A stretch of 64,000 bases of DNA, from NCBI GenBank assembly GCA_003290165.1, contig QNQO01008305.1, positions 434,001-498,000 of the forward strand, in the 5' to 3' direction. The translations under genes were made by a program, and so were the position numbers. Shown one piece after another: positions 1 to 12,200 of this stretch. Source of the DNA: Berberis thunbergii (Eukaryota > Streptophyta > Magnoliopsida > Ranunculales > Berberidaceae). The notes under the pieces were generated by a model. The model saw only the letters and a program-made list of their open reading frames with translations. It did no database searches and was not told the DNA's origin. The number at the start of each line of letters is the position of its first letter. The stretch's first letter is position 1.

Positions 1-151
1 TCTTCAAGGAAGATATGTTTATGTGTTATTTTTAGCAGGATCGTCATGCCTTTTGAAGGTTCCAAGTTAAGGGCATCAAAGAAGGGGCCTCTCTTCAGTC
101 CGGTGACGAAAGTTGTAGCAGCTGTGTCGTCGCTGCATCCATCAATCATCG

Positions 152-940
152 TTAACTCATTGGTGAAGCGAGTGACATACTCACGTATCGTTTCTTTGGG
201 GTTTTGTCGAATATGCAAGAAGTAGTGGGGTCCTTCCTCATCCGCTGGCTCCCAATGAATCTGGTAATGAAAGCGACGGCTAAAGCCTGGAAAAAGTCGA
301 TTGACCTCGATGGTAGGTCGTTGCACCAGTTCATTGTTGTGGACGTGAGGCTGGTTGGGAACGTTCTGCATAGGATCGACTCCATGGTTTCTTTTAGAGC
401 CATCATGTGGTGAATGTGTCTTAGGTGATCCATTAGGTCGGTGGTACCATCGTACACCTCGCATTTTGGTGGAGTGAACTTTTTTGGCATTACCTTTGTA
501 ACGACCCGATTCGCACAGTACAATATTGTCTGCTCTGGGCCCAACCTGCCCGTATGGCTTTAAAAGGCATCTACTATGGGGATCCAACCTCGCACATATA
601 TAGCACATCCCCCTTCCGCACCCAGGCGATGTGAGACTATCTCCCCCCTTTGTAGCTTGCCAACCCTCTTGGGCCTGGGCCTATTGAGCTCCAACCCTCA
701 CCGTCCCCCTCAAGTCCGCCCACACAAGGGTATCCACAGTCCAACCCCCTTGGGGCCCAACGTCCACGTCGGCACACTTTCGGCTGGGTCAATCTCTGAT
801 ACCATTATCCTAAAGTGGACAATATCTTACTGTGCGGATCGGGTCGTTACAACCTTCTTCATGAGTGCGTCGAAAAATGGTGGCTTGGCTAACTCGTATA
901 GTATGTTGGGATCCGTGACTCTGATCCCGAACGAGATCTC
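152..940 (-). pseudogene. gypsy gag fragment, interrupted by a 355-bp insertion
   Basis: The minus-strand reading holds the gag domain: YDG-x-TD-x-x-DHL near its start, then a FPTSLTSTTMNW block and a SIDFFQ block, in the usual order. Upstream (about 940 to 857, minus) the same reading continues with FGIRVTDPN and LAKPPFFDALMKKV. A small element at 497-851 separates the two parts. Removing it with one target duplication makes the two parts contiguous in frame. Gag would form the particle shell of the retroelement. Several further lesions suggest it is inactive. Confidence 0.7.
497..851. mobile_element. 355-bp element with ~34-bp inverted ends and 5-bp TSD
   Basis: Both ends read TGTAACGACCCGAT inward and remain near-complementary for about 34 bp. 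The element is flanked by exact ACCTT duplications (492-496 and 852-856). TG...CA ends with a 5-bp duplication are LTR-retrotransposon hallmarks. The minus strand holds TGGTATCAGAGA about 46 bp inside one end, one base from the plant initiator-methionine tRNA primer-binding site. This suggests a TRIM/SMART-like or solo-LTR-type element. No coding capacity. The exact class is inference. Confidence 0.75.
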
Positions 941-2017
941 AGCAATCATTCTGTAGCAATACAAAGTCTTGTTCTGGTGGAGCTCGCTGCTCTTGACGTT
1001 TCCATGTTGGTGTTCTGCTAGGGCTTCATTGCTTCCTTGAGTTCGGATAGTGGAATTTTATTGAGGCGGCGTTGGAGCAAGGTCGGTTGGCTGAACACAT
1101 TCCTGGGTGATTTTCTCCAGCATTCTTGTCATGTATTTCATCTGGGCCATGAGCAAATCTACCTGAGGGTCCGTGACAGCGTCACTGATCTATTGGGTTG
1201 TCTGGACTATTGCATGCAGCAGATCTGCATTCTCAGATGCTATTGGTCCAATGTTTTGAGCTGCATTTTCTCCCTGTGTTGTCAGTGATGCATCGGTGGG
1301 AGAGTTGTCATGATAATTACTAGATTAAGGATCTGTAGACTACATTATTTCCTCTGATGGCTTGTCGATCTTTCGTTAGGCCGTGAGCGAGCTTTGTCAC
1401 TGTGTTCTGTTTTTAGAAAAAGGAAACTCATCGTTTCCCACAGATGGCGCCAAACTGATGCGTCCAAAAACCGTCCTCCTGTGAGTTTGACCTGCAAAAC
1501 AATTGTTAGACTGCCAATGACCACATTTTTGGTGGTCGAAGGCACTCCGATGCTTAAGTCAGTAACTCTATTGGAAGAATGATGTAAATCTGGACAAAAC
1601 TCAGTTAAAGTTGCATATCTTTGTCGAATGTTCCCTTTACCTTTTATAATGGTCGTAGTTAACTCTTTGCATGACTTAAGCATATGAAGCGCAACAGAAT
1701 GAGATGTTTTTTTTGTAATTGTCTCTTCCTTTATGGAGATGCGTTCGGGGAAGCGTAACTCCCTTCATGACTATTTTCAGTGCAACGTTCCTCTTCTTTA
1801 TGAGAGAACTCATGTCGAGCCTGGATCCGTGCTCCTATTCATTTGGGCCTGGATTTAGGTCCTGTTTGTTTTCCTCATTGGCAGGCCTCATCCGGGCCAA
1901 TGCAGTTGACTTTATTTTCCCAAGCTTTATGAGCTGGCTCAATAGATTGGGCGTTGTATTCTCGTGATGGATCTTTATGCCAGGTGTACGGTCGTGATGA
2001 GCGGTTTGTTTTAATGT

Positions 2018-2557
2018 ATCATCAAGAAGTATTTTAGATAACATTCTTCTTACTCATGAACTTCTAATGAGCTACCACATGGACTCTAAAAGCCCAAGAT
2101 GTGTTGCTAAAGTGGATCTCCAAAAGGCTTATGATAATGTGAGATGGGACTCTCTGGTGATATACTTCCAAATGTTAGGTTCCTTAAAGCTTTCATTGAT
2201 TGAGTCAGTACCTGCATCTCTACACCGATGTTTTCCATCCTTCTAAATGGTTCTCCTGAGGGATTTTTTGAGAGGAAAAATGGTCTTAGGCAAGGGGATC
2301 CTATTTCTTCCCTTCTTTTTGTTGTGGTTATAGAATCCCTTACTAGAATGCTGATTAGGCAAGTGATAAGAGGTAACATTTTGACCCACCCAAAATGTAA
2401 GGTTCCCTTGATTGTTAGCATTTGCTATGCTGTTGATCTTATGGTTTTTACTAAGCCTGGACAACACTATTTGAATTGTATTAAATTCACTCTCCTTGAA
2501 TTCCAAAAGCTTCATTAGCCTTAGTGCAAACCTAGAAAAAAGTTCTATCGCGATAGA
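2018..2557 (+). pseudogene. LINE reverse transcriptase fragment (part 1)
   Basis: Plus-strand reading frames give DNILLTHELL, then KVDLQKAYDNVRWDSL, then LLNGSPEGFFERKNGLRQGDP, the ordered core blocks of a plant L1-type reverse transcriptase. The catalytic tyrosine-x-aspartate-aspartate site is mutated (CYAVD around 2430), and frameshifts separate the blocks. The coding sense stops at 2557, where a hAT-type terminus begins, and resumes at 6603. Dead copy. Confidence 0.8.
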
Positions 2558-3841
2558 TAGGGGTGGGCGCGGTCCGAATCGGTTCCAAATTTTAAAACAC
2601 CTAACTCGAACCGTTTACATTTTAACGGATCCGGTCCGAATCCTTTCATTTTGATAATTGGAACCAAACCTAACTCGAACCGTTCTAAACGGTTCGGTTC
2701 CGACGGTTCCAATTGAATCAAGAATAGAAAAATATATTTGGTGAACTAGGAATTACCAGTAACAAGATAAGAGAGTTTTTTACAATCATCAAATCATTCA
2801 TGACCTACCTTCTTTCAAATTGAACTTATCCATGAGTGAACCAATGGAAGTAAGAGTTGTCATGTACATGAAGGCTGTAATAATACATGTTGTAATACTG
2901 CAAAGAACATGGACCCTTGCAATTTTGTTTACTTGATCATACAAAAGTAGGTGCTTATGTGTTCGCAGTAAAATCTGACCATTTTTTTGAAGAACTAATG
3001 GTTGATATACAAAAGCAGGCTCTGATCCACTCGCAACAAAAAGAATTTACAAAAATTAGACAAAATTGAAACATGTTTTTTCCCAAGTAATGATACATGA
3101 ACTTTACAAAGATCTAGGTTCAGAGGATTTTATAAGGGTGAATTGGTGTCTGTAAGTGAAGTGGAATGGAATCATCAACTAACCTTTCCCATCATGAACC
3201 AAATTGAATCAATTTCGAGAGAGACATCGGGGGCTTATTGACCTTGCTCATGAAGAGCCTCGTCAGAATCATCGTATTGAAGCTGATGTAATCCTCCGTA
3301 TCAAGAACCCTATAGGTGTTTGCTCTTCGATCGATCGAGTTCATGAAATCACACAATCAATCCAATAAAGTGGGATCAAGAAAGAGAGATGATGAACAAC
3401 AACAGACCTTAACGAGAAGGTTGAGGAAGGAGGGAAGTGATGATCGATTGGGTTGCTCTTGCCACCAGCGATCCGATCTTGAAAGTAGATCTGAAGAGAG
3501 ATGATGAGCTTTGTTGTTCTTCGAGCATCTTTGCTTCGCCATCGATCTTTTTCACCAGTAGAGAGAAGAGAATAAATAGATCTGAAGATCTTGAAAGTTA
3601 GCTACAAAGACTTAAGGTCTTTTAGTGTTGGAATTAAGCTACAAAGACTTGGGGAGTGTTGAAACCCCAATACGGTTTGGAACCGGACCATATGGAATTA
3701 ATTATTAGGAACCAGACTCGAACCGTTGTTAAGTGAATCCGGACCGTTTCTCAATTTATAAAATAAAAACCGAACCGTTTGAAGCAAAACGGTCCAGTTC
3801 GATTTGGATTCGTGGTTCTTCGACCCGTTTGCCCATCCCTA
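2558..3841. mobile_element. Non-autonomous hAT-type element (left copy)
   Basis: It begins TAGGGGTGGGCGCGG and ends with the complement of TAGGGATGGGCAAACGG. The subterminal DNA is rich in GGTCCG/GAACCG repeats (2570-2720 and 3670-3830), as in many plant hAT-type elements. No transposase is visible. The short ORFs inside resemble nothing I recognise. It is a sister of the copy at 5627-6602. Confidence 0.7.
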
Positions 3842-3849
3842 CTTAATAA

Positions 3850-4318
3850 TATAGACAACTGATCTTACCTTGGCTCCACCTGGGCAATTTTTCCCAAAAC
3901 CAGTTTTGCATGCCCACAAAGAGGCACCCTGTCCCATCCATGGTCCCTCCATGTATAGTAACCCCACTGACCTTGTCGAACTTAACCCAGTTCTTTTGTC
4001 ACCAATAACATTGTAATCTGATGGAGCTACCAGAGTTTCGTCTATTACAAAGTTGATATTAGAACTCTTGCACTCTCCAGTAAACACAATGTTGTTTAGC
4101 AAATATCTTCCTGGTGGTACATATATCGTAGCAGACCCAACCATGTCACAAGTGGTTGCCCATGCATCGAGGAAGTATTTGCTGGTGTATGTTGTGCCAT
4201 CAGGTTTGGCACCTAATTTTACCACATTATAATACTATTCCCTCCTCCATCAGCAAATGCGGATGTTGCATAGTAAGAAATGAAGAAGATAAATGAGACT
4301 GTTCATGTTGATCTTCAT
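3850..4318 (-). pseudogene. Polygalacturonase (GH28) 5' fragment
   Basis: Minus-strand sequence encodes VKLGAKPDGTT, then ATTCDMVGSATIYVPPGRYL, then NIVFTGECKS and GQGASLWACKTG. These are the ordered N-terminal blocks of plant polygalacturonases, secreted enzymes that hydrolyse pectin in the cell wall. A hydrophobic signal-peptide-like stretch starts at an ATG at 4318 (minus) and runs into an ATSAFADGGNS block through frameshifts. The catalytic NTD, DD and HG motifs are absent, so only the first exon or so is present. It lies between two hAT-type elements, which suggests capture or passive trapping. Confidence 0.8.
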
Positions 4319-5626
4319 GATTTTCACTTGAGTGAGCCTAGGGAACCAGGTTTTGCAACCAGGTTTTATAACCAGGATGATGTGGTATCATTAGAGGAGG
4401 TTTTTTACAACCTCAAGATACACATAAACACTTTAGGAATTTCATCATTCTTTCAAGATCACGCCACGTCACCATGATTATAAAATCCGATTGCATAAAC
4501 ATGATTTCCTAGTATTTTCGTTTTCACTTGCATGCCCTTTTAAGTTAAGAAAGGAAGACTAGAGATGTGTGTAAGCTTTTAGGTGAGTGGATATGGAGCA
4601 AGATTAGAAGTATTTATAATGTTTTGACTTGGAATGGAAGATTAAAAAGTCAGTAGCAAATCCAGGGGAGATTACATTAATACTTGAATCAAGCATGCAG
4701 TTACGTTACAAGTTGGGTACAAAGACAAAGTGCCCCGATAAATTAACAATATAATAAGTCACGCTTAATTGGTTTGATTTTTATATTGAGTTTTGACTCC
4801 ACAAGTAAACATTCTGTTATATTTTGTGAGCAGATTTTCTTTCTATTCCACCAAATAAACCCCAATACGCATGCTTGCTTGTCTGGGTGCCCCTGCGTCG
4901 GCCTAGCGGTTATTCCTCCTCAATTTGTGCTGCTTTTTGCACAAAACTGTGATGCATATCTTACGTACTTAATTACTACAATAATATGTTTAGAGTGCAC
5001 ATCTCGAGGGGGATGGGTGGTTACACCCCCTTCACGCGTTTCCTCGCCCCTTAGAATTAGCGATAGGTTTAACTGCATCTCTTAGAGCACCTGCAGTTTT
5101 ACAAAAAATGACGAACTTTCAAAGTTTGAAGGCCCGAATACTCATTCAGTGACAGTGTAGTTGCTATCAGAAATCCAATTGTAGCAAATGCTAAGAAATT
5201 GATGTCTACTCAGTCTACGATTACCGTGTAGATACTGGTCTACATGCAATAAGTTTTCGTACTCTAAACGGTTAAACAGGGTTTCCTAGTTTACAATTTG
5301 CATAGAATAAATAGGGTACATATAGTGAAGGAAAAAAATCATCATGGTGTTCTACTTTGTATTATCATAAACTAGCTAACTCAAAATGACTCAGCTATTG
5401 TATAGCTTTCAACTAATTCATTTTAGTTAGATTTTGGAGGAAATGTGTGGGTTAATGTCAGGACGAATGTATGGTTCCAATTCGATGCGAAGAGGTCCTC
5501 AAAATAGTACAAAATAATTTTCCTAGGATAGAAAGTTGTAGAATGACTAATTGGTGATTGCAAGCAAAATTATAACTTTTCCATCTGTTTACATTTATGA
5601 AATTCTGCTCATGAGGTGGTCATCAT
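4319..5626. other. Non-coding middle of the composite insertion
   Basis: AT-rich sequence with no recognisable gene. Around 4985-5065 there is a remnant of the GC-rich MITE family seen at 12,080 and 19,148 (it shares the GTTTCCTCGCC and TTAGAATT ends). The short ORFs here look like chance. Confidence 0.5.
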
Positions 5627-6602
5627 TAGGGGTGGGCACGGTTTGGATCGGTTCCAAATTTTGAGGAAGCTAACTCGGACCGTTTAAATTTAACGAATCC
5701 GGTCCGGACCGGTCCGGATTCCCTTATTTTGAACATTGGAACCAAACCTAACTTGAACCGTTTGAAACAGTCTGGTTCCTACGGTTCCAAATTTAAGTTG
5801 ATTATGTCTTATACAAGCAAATGTCACACTGCATCTATATATGATGATAGATTATAGTTACTCAAATCTAAGTTGATTATGTCTTACACAAGCTGCAAGC
5901 AGCAACAGGCCAACAACAACTGCAGCAACAACACAGAATTCAGAGCTACAAAATCTGGAAGTTCAAATTCAGAGCTACATCCATGCTACAAATTCAGAGC
6001 TACATGGAGAGATGTAGTTCAAAAACAAGTGTTCTAGGTCCAAAGCAGATATAGCAAGTCTTTGCAATCACAGATGCTACTCTACAACTTAAAACCACAT
6101 CTTAGAATCAAGTAAACTGCAAGTAGCTTGTCATAATAAACACAATATTACCGTTGATGTCTTGAGAGCAATTGGCATAGCTTTGTCCATGCCACAGGCC
6201 AGTATTCTTAAGTGCGAGCTGTGCGGCTACAGAAAAGAGAGGGGAAGAGAAGAAGCCCAGAGAGGGGAGGATGCGGGTGCAGGTCCTGTGGCTACAGAGA
6301 AGATAGGGGAAGAGTAGACTGGAGAGGAGAGGATGTGGGTTGTGCGACTACAGAGAAGAGACTCTAATTTCTATTTCAATTCTAACTTCAATTTCCTATT
6401 TAGCTTTAGTAAATTGTAATTGTGATTTTAAACGGGTCCAACCCGGACCGTTTCTTTTTAAATAGTAGGAACTAGGTCTGGACCGTTTCATAACGGATCC
6501 GGACCGTATCTAAAAACACAAAATTAAAATTCGGACCGTTTAGAGTAAAACAGTCTGATTCGGTTTGAACCCGCGGATCCTCGACCTGTATGCCCACCCC
6601 TA
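5627..6602. mobile_element. Non-autonomous hAT-type element (right copy)
   Basis: It begins TAGGGGTGGGCACGG and ends with the complement of TAGGGGTGGGCATACAGG. Subterminal GGTCCGGA/GAACCG motifs match those of the copy at 2558. A purine-rich block (about 6230-6360) repeats gagaagag-type units. No coding capacity is recognised. Confidence 0.7.
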
Positions 6603-6690
6603 GCGATAAGTGGATTTGAAAAAGGTGATGCTGACGACCTAGCAAATGTGTTGGGTTCAAGCTTTCTCATGATGATACGACTTACCTAGG
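6603..6690 (+). pseudogene. LINE fragment (part 2)
   Basis: The reading SGFEKGDADDLANVLG followed by RLTYLGDA continues the LINE protein that stops at 2557. This is the segment just after the RT palm (LTYLG is a standard plant LINE block). The match ends near 6690, where unrelated sequence starts. Confidence 0.7.
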
Positions 6691-7305
6691 TGATGCCAAA
6701 TAGAATAACGATTATTCTGCAAGCTAGTTCAACATATAACTCAGAGAAAACACAAGAGATTCGCCCCAAAACACAGAGAAACATCTCTGATGTTCAATTC
6801 AAATTATGCAAATAAAAAAGTATCTTTAAAGTCAGCCCACAAATCGGGCTTATAACTAAAATTCGTCATTATCAAACTTTTACCAAAAATAGCAAAATCT
6901 CAATAATCATGCCAAATTGAAATACACAATAAAAGAAGTAATCTGCAAAAAATCTGGCCCAAATCAGGTTCAGAATCACTTTCTAAGCGATAAAATAAAT
7001 ATTACCATAAAAGGAAATCTTTTTTACTAAAAGTGTAGATTTGGAAGGGGAAACAGTAAATTTTGGCCTCGAAAAGATGTGCATTGAGCATAGCTCGGTG
7101 GCCACGACGTGCGCACCAAAAAGAGCTTTCCTAATTGGGGTCATATGCATGATTCTGATACCCATAACCAACTCAAAGTATCTCAGTGCCAACAACATGC
7201 TATTTGACAGCTCAGCGTCATCTTACTCAGATCATCCTGCATCACTAGGCATCCCCATCGTCACAGAAAGAAGAAGAGAAAAAAAAGAGGGGGGGGGCGC
7301 TTAAA
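6691..7305. other. Unidentified 0.6-kb segment within the LINE
   Basis: This lies between two LINE coding blocks and does not read as LINE. It replaces or interrupts roughly a hundred codons between LTYLG and the LWSG block. It ends in a purine tract with nine G residues (7288-7300). ORFs on both strands (6983-7198 minus, 7041-7304 plus) show no recognisable domain. It could be another small insertion; I could not define its ends. Confidence 0.4.
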
Positions 7306-8590
7306 ATTCTTGTGGTCTGGACTAGAAATGAACAAGAAAGTGGTTCCTGCTAGCTGGAGCAAGGTAGCTAAACCTAAAGAGGTTGGTGGGCTTGGTATCA
7401 TCGACTTGAGAGCATGGAACAAAGTTGCAAATTGTGCGCATGTGTTCAACATTGCTAGTAGGAAAGTCTATTTGGGTTCAATGGTTGTGGCAACACAAAA
7501 TCAAGGACAAACAATTATGGACCATAGCTCTTCCTAATGAATGCTCCTGGGCTTGGAGAAATATTTTGAAGAATAGAAACCAGTATATCAACTTGGTTAG
7601 AGTTTTGGTGGGTAATGGAAGAAACACAAGCTTTTGGCATGATCCTTGGTTTTCTGGAGGCGTTCTTCTTCATAAACTGACTTATAACCAAAGACATTTA
7701 ACTGTTATTAGTGATAGTGTGAGAATGAACAGGTTGAGGCGACAACAACAACTGAGACTCCAAAGAACAGCTGATGTTCAAGTGAAAAACTTGTGGGATC
7801 AAATCCTGGTAACACAGCTTAACAAGATGGAGGTCTTCTGGTTTGGATGAGCACCACTACAAGGAAAGTTATCCATTAAGGCAACATATAATGATCTTTT
7901 AGTAGGAAGAGAGAAAGATAGATGGGCAAATTTCATTTGGGATGATGAAGGGTTGCCTAAATACAACTTCTTCCCTTGGATGGTGGTAAAAAATGTTTTC
8001 CTTACTCAAGATAACTAATGTTACCGGAAGATTCTGGGTAGCTCATGATGTTGTTTTTGTGAAGAAGAACAAAACTTACATCTTTACTTAAGAGTTTGAA
8101 AATAGGAATGTAAATGTTGATTCGAATGGGTGTAAAAAAGATCGAGGCTGTGGTCGATAACAAACATGTGGAGATGCTAGTCAATGAGGTGTGGCAAGTT
8201 CCATGAAACATGTGAATATTGTGCATGACATCAAAGAGCTAGGTTGTGTTTTTGAAGCTTTCTCGGTCAGGCATATCGACAGAATGAGTAATACAGCAGC
8301 TGATTGGTTAGCAACATGGACAGGTAGAACAGGAGCAACTATTTTTAGTCCACCCATGGAAGAGGATCTAATGGAGATAACCATGCAAGATAGACTGTAA
8401 TTCATCTACACTAGAGATGTTGGTTAGTAACTTTGTTATTGCTGCTAATTGTAGTTGTGTATGAACTGCTTGTGTTTAGCCTTGTGATGTAGTAGCTATC
8501 TTTGTTCCCCTCGTTAGGGGTTGGCTGCCTGTACAATAGTTTTCTCTTTCAATAAAGGGTGAGGCCTAATCCCAGCATACCTTCCATAAA
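7306..8590 (+). pseudogene. LINE 3' part: RT zinc-binding and RNase H-like regions, 3' UTR
   Basis: LWSGLEMNKKVVPASWSKV and PKEVGGLGIIDLRAWNK, then SWAWRNILKNR and FWHDPWFSGG, are the standard blocks after the RT of plant L1 elements. The end of an RNase H-like domain follows (8191-8400: GCVFEAFSVRHIDRMSN, then AADWLA), a type found at the C terminus of some plant LINEs. Frameshifts are present throughout. The tail near 8555 contains AATAAAGG, a plausible polyadenylation signal. Together with 2018-2557 and 6603-6690 this forms one broken plus-strand LINE. Confidence 0.8.
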
Positions 8591-9207
8591 ATAAAAATAC
8601 CACTTTTTACATATTTCAAGGTACCCTGATTAATTTCCGACAATCATCTAGTTGATTACAAATAAGGGGTAACCGTGCAAGTGTCACTTACAAATAAGGT
8701 GTAACTGTGCATTATGTAAGGTGTAGCCTTAGTTGATTACACATAAGTAACCATGCATCACTTGGTGAATGTAATCAAACGAGCTAGAACTGGCTATCAG
8801 CTTGAATTTTGTTATCTTATTTTATGGTTCAGCAATGTTACTTCATACAATTATGAGATTCATATTCATTCTTCTGATCTACATTGATCCAAAGTTAGTG
8901 ACATAGGAAGGCTTTGTTATGGTGATTGTGTGCAAGAGGCTACTATGAAAATAAACATATCACAGACTGAATAGCGAATAGGAGAGGAAAAAAGCAATAG
9001 ACCATTGCATATTTTGAACATCATAATCAAGTACAAACAGGAAAGGAGAGCAGCAAACAACTATACCCTATTGACATCAACATTATTTTTACAATGCGAT
9101 CAGAACCCAGTATAAAAAGAAATCAGTGATGCATTGTGCTCAATTATACAGTAAAGAGGAATATCAACATCATCGTGGCATATGAGATTTCTTGTTGCTC
9201 TCCAGAT
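8591..9207. other. Intergenic DNA and ALDH 3' UTR
   Basis: No gene is seen. Near 8660-8760 the motif aaataag-ggtaac-gtgca recurs imperfectly two or three times. The part next to 9207 should hold the 3' UTR and poly(A) site of the minus-strand ALDH gene; no single signal stands out. Confidence 0.4.
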
Positions 9208-12200
9208 TTAGAGCCAAGGAGAATTGTAAATGGGCATTACAACAGACTTGGTTTGAAGATATTGTTCGAGGGCGTGCAATCCCATATCTTTTCCAAAACC
9301 ACTCATCTTGTACCCACCATGAGGAACGTCTGAGTCAAAAGCATAGTAACAGTTTATCCAAATAGCACCTGCACGGATGGATCTTGAGACTGTATTGGCC
9401 GTGTTCACGTCCTTGGTCATAACTCCCGCTGCTAGACCATATTTGGTATTGTTAGCTCGTTCTATAGCCTCCTCAACAGTCCTGCAAAGAAAGAAATGTA
9501 TAAGGTTTTCGATTCCTCAAGTTCTCAAAGGAAAATCTAGTTATGAAGATCATTCTCAGGTTTAGAGTCAAAACAGAAAGTTGAACTTACTTGAATTTCA
9601 TGAGAGACATCACAGGTCCAAATATTTCATCCTTTACGATTGTCATATCCTCCTGCAAAATTAGTCCCAGTCATGTACAAGAACTTAAAAGAACTCTGAA
9701 ATGGCTATTTATCCAAGCCCATCACGAAGTAAACAAATATGGAAGTATTGTTTAGGGGTAGTAGTATACATTTACGTCCGTGAAAACTGTAGGTTCAATA
9801 TAGTATCCCTTCTCGCCACAAGCCTTTCCCCCAGTTAGCAAGTTGGCTCCGTCTTTCAAGCCTTGTTGTATATAGGAAAGGACTTTTTCGTATTGCTTCT
9901 TGTCAACCTGTAACAGATACAATAACGATTAATGGACTAATTGCATGACCACAACTGTGATTGAAAAGGAAGATTTCAGAACGACAACATACTTGGGGTC
10001 CTTGTTGAACATGGGGATAGAAAGGGTCTCCAACCACCCAAGTTTTAGCTTTTGCAGCCAACTTCTTTGAAAATTCATCGTAAATCCCTTCCTGAACGTA
10101 AACACGGGATCCAGCCACACATATTTCTCCCTGCAGATCAGCCCACACTTAAAAGTCAGAGAATGTTTAAGTACATTACTAGCTAGAAGTATTAACAGAA
10201 TGTCATAACGAATTCTTTACCTTGTTATATACAATTCCAAGGAGAGCCAACTCAACAGAGGCATCTAAATCAGCATCATTGAAGACTATGATAGGTGACT
10301 TCCCTCCCAACTCAAGCGTAACGACCTTTAAGTTGCTCTTTGCGGCTGCTTCCATTACTAACCTTCCAACTTGCGTGGAACCTGTAAAACTAACCTGAAG
10401 AACCCAGCAGATAAATACAACGTAATGGTTAGAGATAAAGTTTGCACTGTAACACATCAAAGTATCAAACAAACACACAAATATAGAAAGGTACGTACTT
10501 TATCAATGTCCATGTGTGAGCTAATGGCAGCACCAGCCTTGCTACCAAATCCTGTAACAACATTTAGCACTCCATCCGGGATACCAGCCTGTAATGATAC
10601 ATGTCAAACTATAAGTTCCCTGGGTAATGTCTATCATTTGGTCCTAACTCCTAGGCTATATATTGTAATATGGAAAGCAGGAATAGCTGCCATGTATAGC
10701 ATGTTACCTTCTTAGCAAGATGTGCATAAAAGAGTGCAGTCAATGGTGTCTGCTCGGCAGGCTTGACTATCATAGTGCACCCTGCAGCTAAGGCAGGGGC
10801 AACCTTCATGAAGAACATTGTGGTGGGAAAGTTCCAGGGAATGATGTGACCTACAACACCTATAGGTTCACGTAGAGTGTATCCGTGAAGGTCTCTTGAC
10901 ATCTTTAAAGTCTCACCGTGGATCTTATCTGCAGCACCAGCATAGTAACGGAGCGACTTTGAACCACCGGGAATATCTACCATTTTCCCCATACCGAACA
11001 ATTTTCCAGCATCTAAGGTGTCCAAAGCAGCCAGTTCTTCTATGCTTTCGTCTACCAGGTCTGCGAATTTCATCATTATCCTCCCCCTTTCCTGAACATC
11101 ATTAAGCAAGGACAGATGAATTAGTACTAAAAATGCATATAGACAACTACTTGCTTCAAAAAACACTTTTGAGAGTCCGAAAAGGAAGCAAAATGCTTAC
11201 ACAGCCAGGCATACGAGGCCATTTCCCATGATCAAATGCTTCCCTAGCTGCTTTGACTGCCAAATCAATATCTTCTTTATCTCCTTCTGCTATTCTTGCT
11301 ATTACTTCCCCTGTTCTTGGGTCTATTGTTTCAAATGTTTTCCCTATACATGATCACGAAATTTGAAAAAGTTAGACCTTCAATATTTAACTAAGGATCA
11401 CGATCTGATCAAGTATTTATTACCACAACATAATAAGTATATAAAGCCGGAAATAAACACCAACTTGAGCAAACTATGCTTGCAATTTGATTTCAAGTAC
11501 ATTTCATACGGACTTTTGAAGCATAATGTCTCTTACATACCTAAGATTTTAGAAACACTCTTATAGTAATGCACCGTGTCTAAAAGTTTTAGTCTCTTTG
11601 GACAAAGACAAATATGGTATGATTCATAGCTTTCAAGATGTGCATGAATGTTTTCACAGTCTCCATCCAAGGTCCTAAGACCATTAATATGCTAGGCAAG
11701 CAATTAATTCAAGAACATTCTGGGTGTGAATCAGAAGACAGGGTCACAGCTCCTTTGGCCCCCACTAGAGTCTAATTAGGGCCTTTGAAAATTCATTAAG
11801 TCATTGTCACAGATTGATCCAACAATCCATTTCAGTTTCAGACTTTCATTTGTGACATGTAGTAAAAGTAGGTTGTATAATCGGTGGGTCTTTAATTACC
11901 CTGCATATGCTAGCGAAGACTAATACACGAAACAACAACATATTATTTGTAGCAAAGTTAATGAGTTATTTACCACGTTAAACATGCTACAAATAAATCT
12001 CTTACCATACTATTACGTGGTAAATAAATCTTCACTGACACCCTTCTGTGACAGTAAAATATTATTTGCAATAATAATACAGGAATTCTAAATGTCGCGG
12101 AAATGAGCGAGGAAACCAGCGAGGGCAGTGAGGTGGAGGGAGGGAAGCCATTCACCCTCTTCAAGATGTGCGCAAGAAAAATCAACGCATGCATTCCGAG

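Larger units (their letters stand above)
1..2015 (-). mobile_element. Degenerate Ty3/gypsy LTR retrotransposon, 5' part
   Basis: Read on the minus strand, an LTR ends near 1456 (CGCATCA). It is followed by a TGGCGCC leader typical of plant gypsy elements (1444-1455) and then a broken gag running toward position 1. Gag is recognised from the stretch PPKCEVYDGTTDLMDHL and a following LPSRSIDFFQ block (152-544, minus), which match the retrotransposon gag family. The outer LTR edge is not visible; the sequence becomes LINE-like near 2018. Reading frames are interrupted, so the copy looks dead. The window edge truncates it, so protease, RT and integrase are not seen. Confidence 0.75.
2558..6602. 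mobile_element. Composite hAT-like insertion splitting a LINE
   Basis: The outer ends are TAGGGGTGGGC at 2558 and its complement ending at 6602. The flanks are gcgataga (2550-2557) and gcgataag (6603-6610), matching at six of eight bases. LINE coding sense on the left (KSSIAI) continues on the right (SGFEKG), so the whole 4,045 bp is foreign to the LINE. Inside are two similar non-autonomous elements (2558-3841 and 5627-6602) flanking about 1.8 kb with a polygalacturonase fragment. Their inner flanks do not match each other or the outer flanks. Movement as a single unit is an inference. Confidence 0.6.

Noticed and set aside
2558..3841. Own 8-bp duplication for the left hAT element
   Set aside because: The bases after 3841 (cttaataa) do not match those before 2558 (gcgataga); only the outermost flanks of the pair resemble each other.
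9770..9775. Exon 7 of ALDH ending at 9776 with a GTAAAT donor
   Set aside because: That choice drops two residues of the conserved FTDV-x-EDM block; the next donor (GTATAC at 9769) restores it and keeps the frame.
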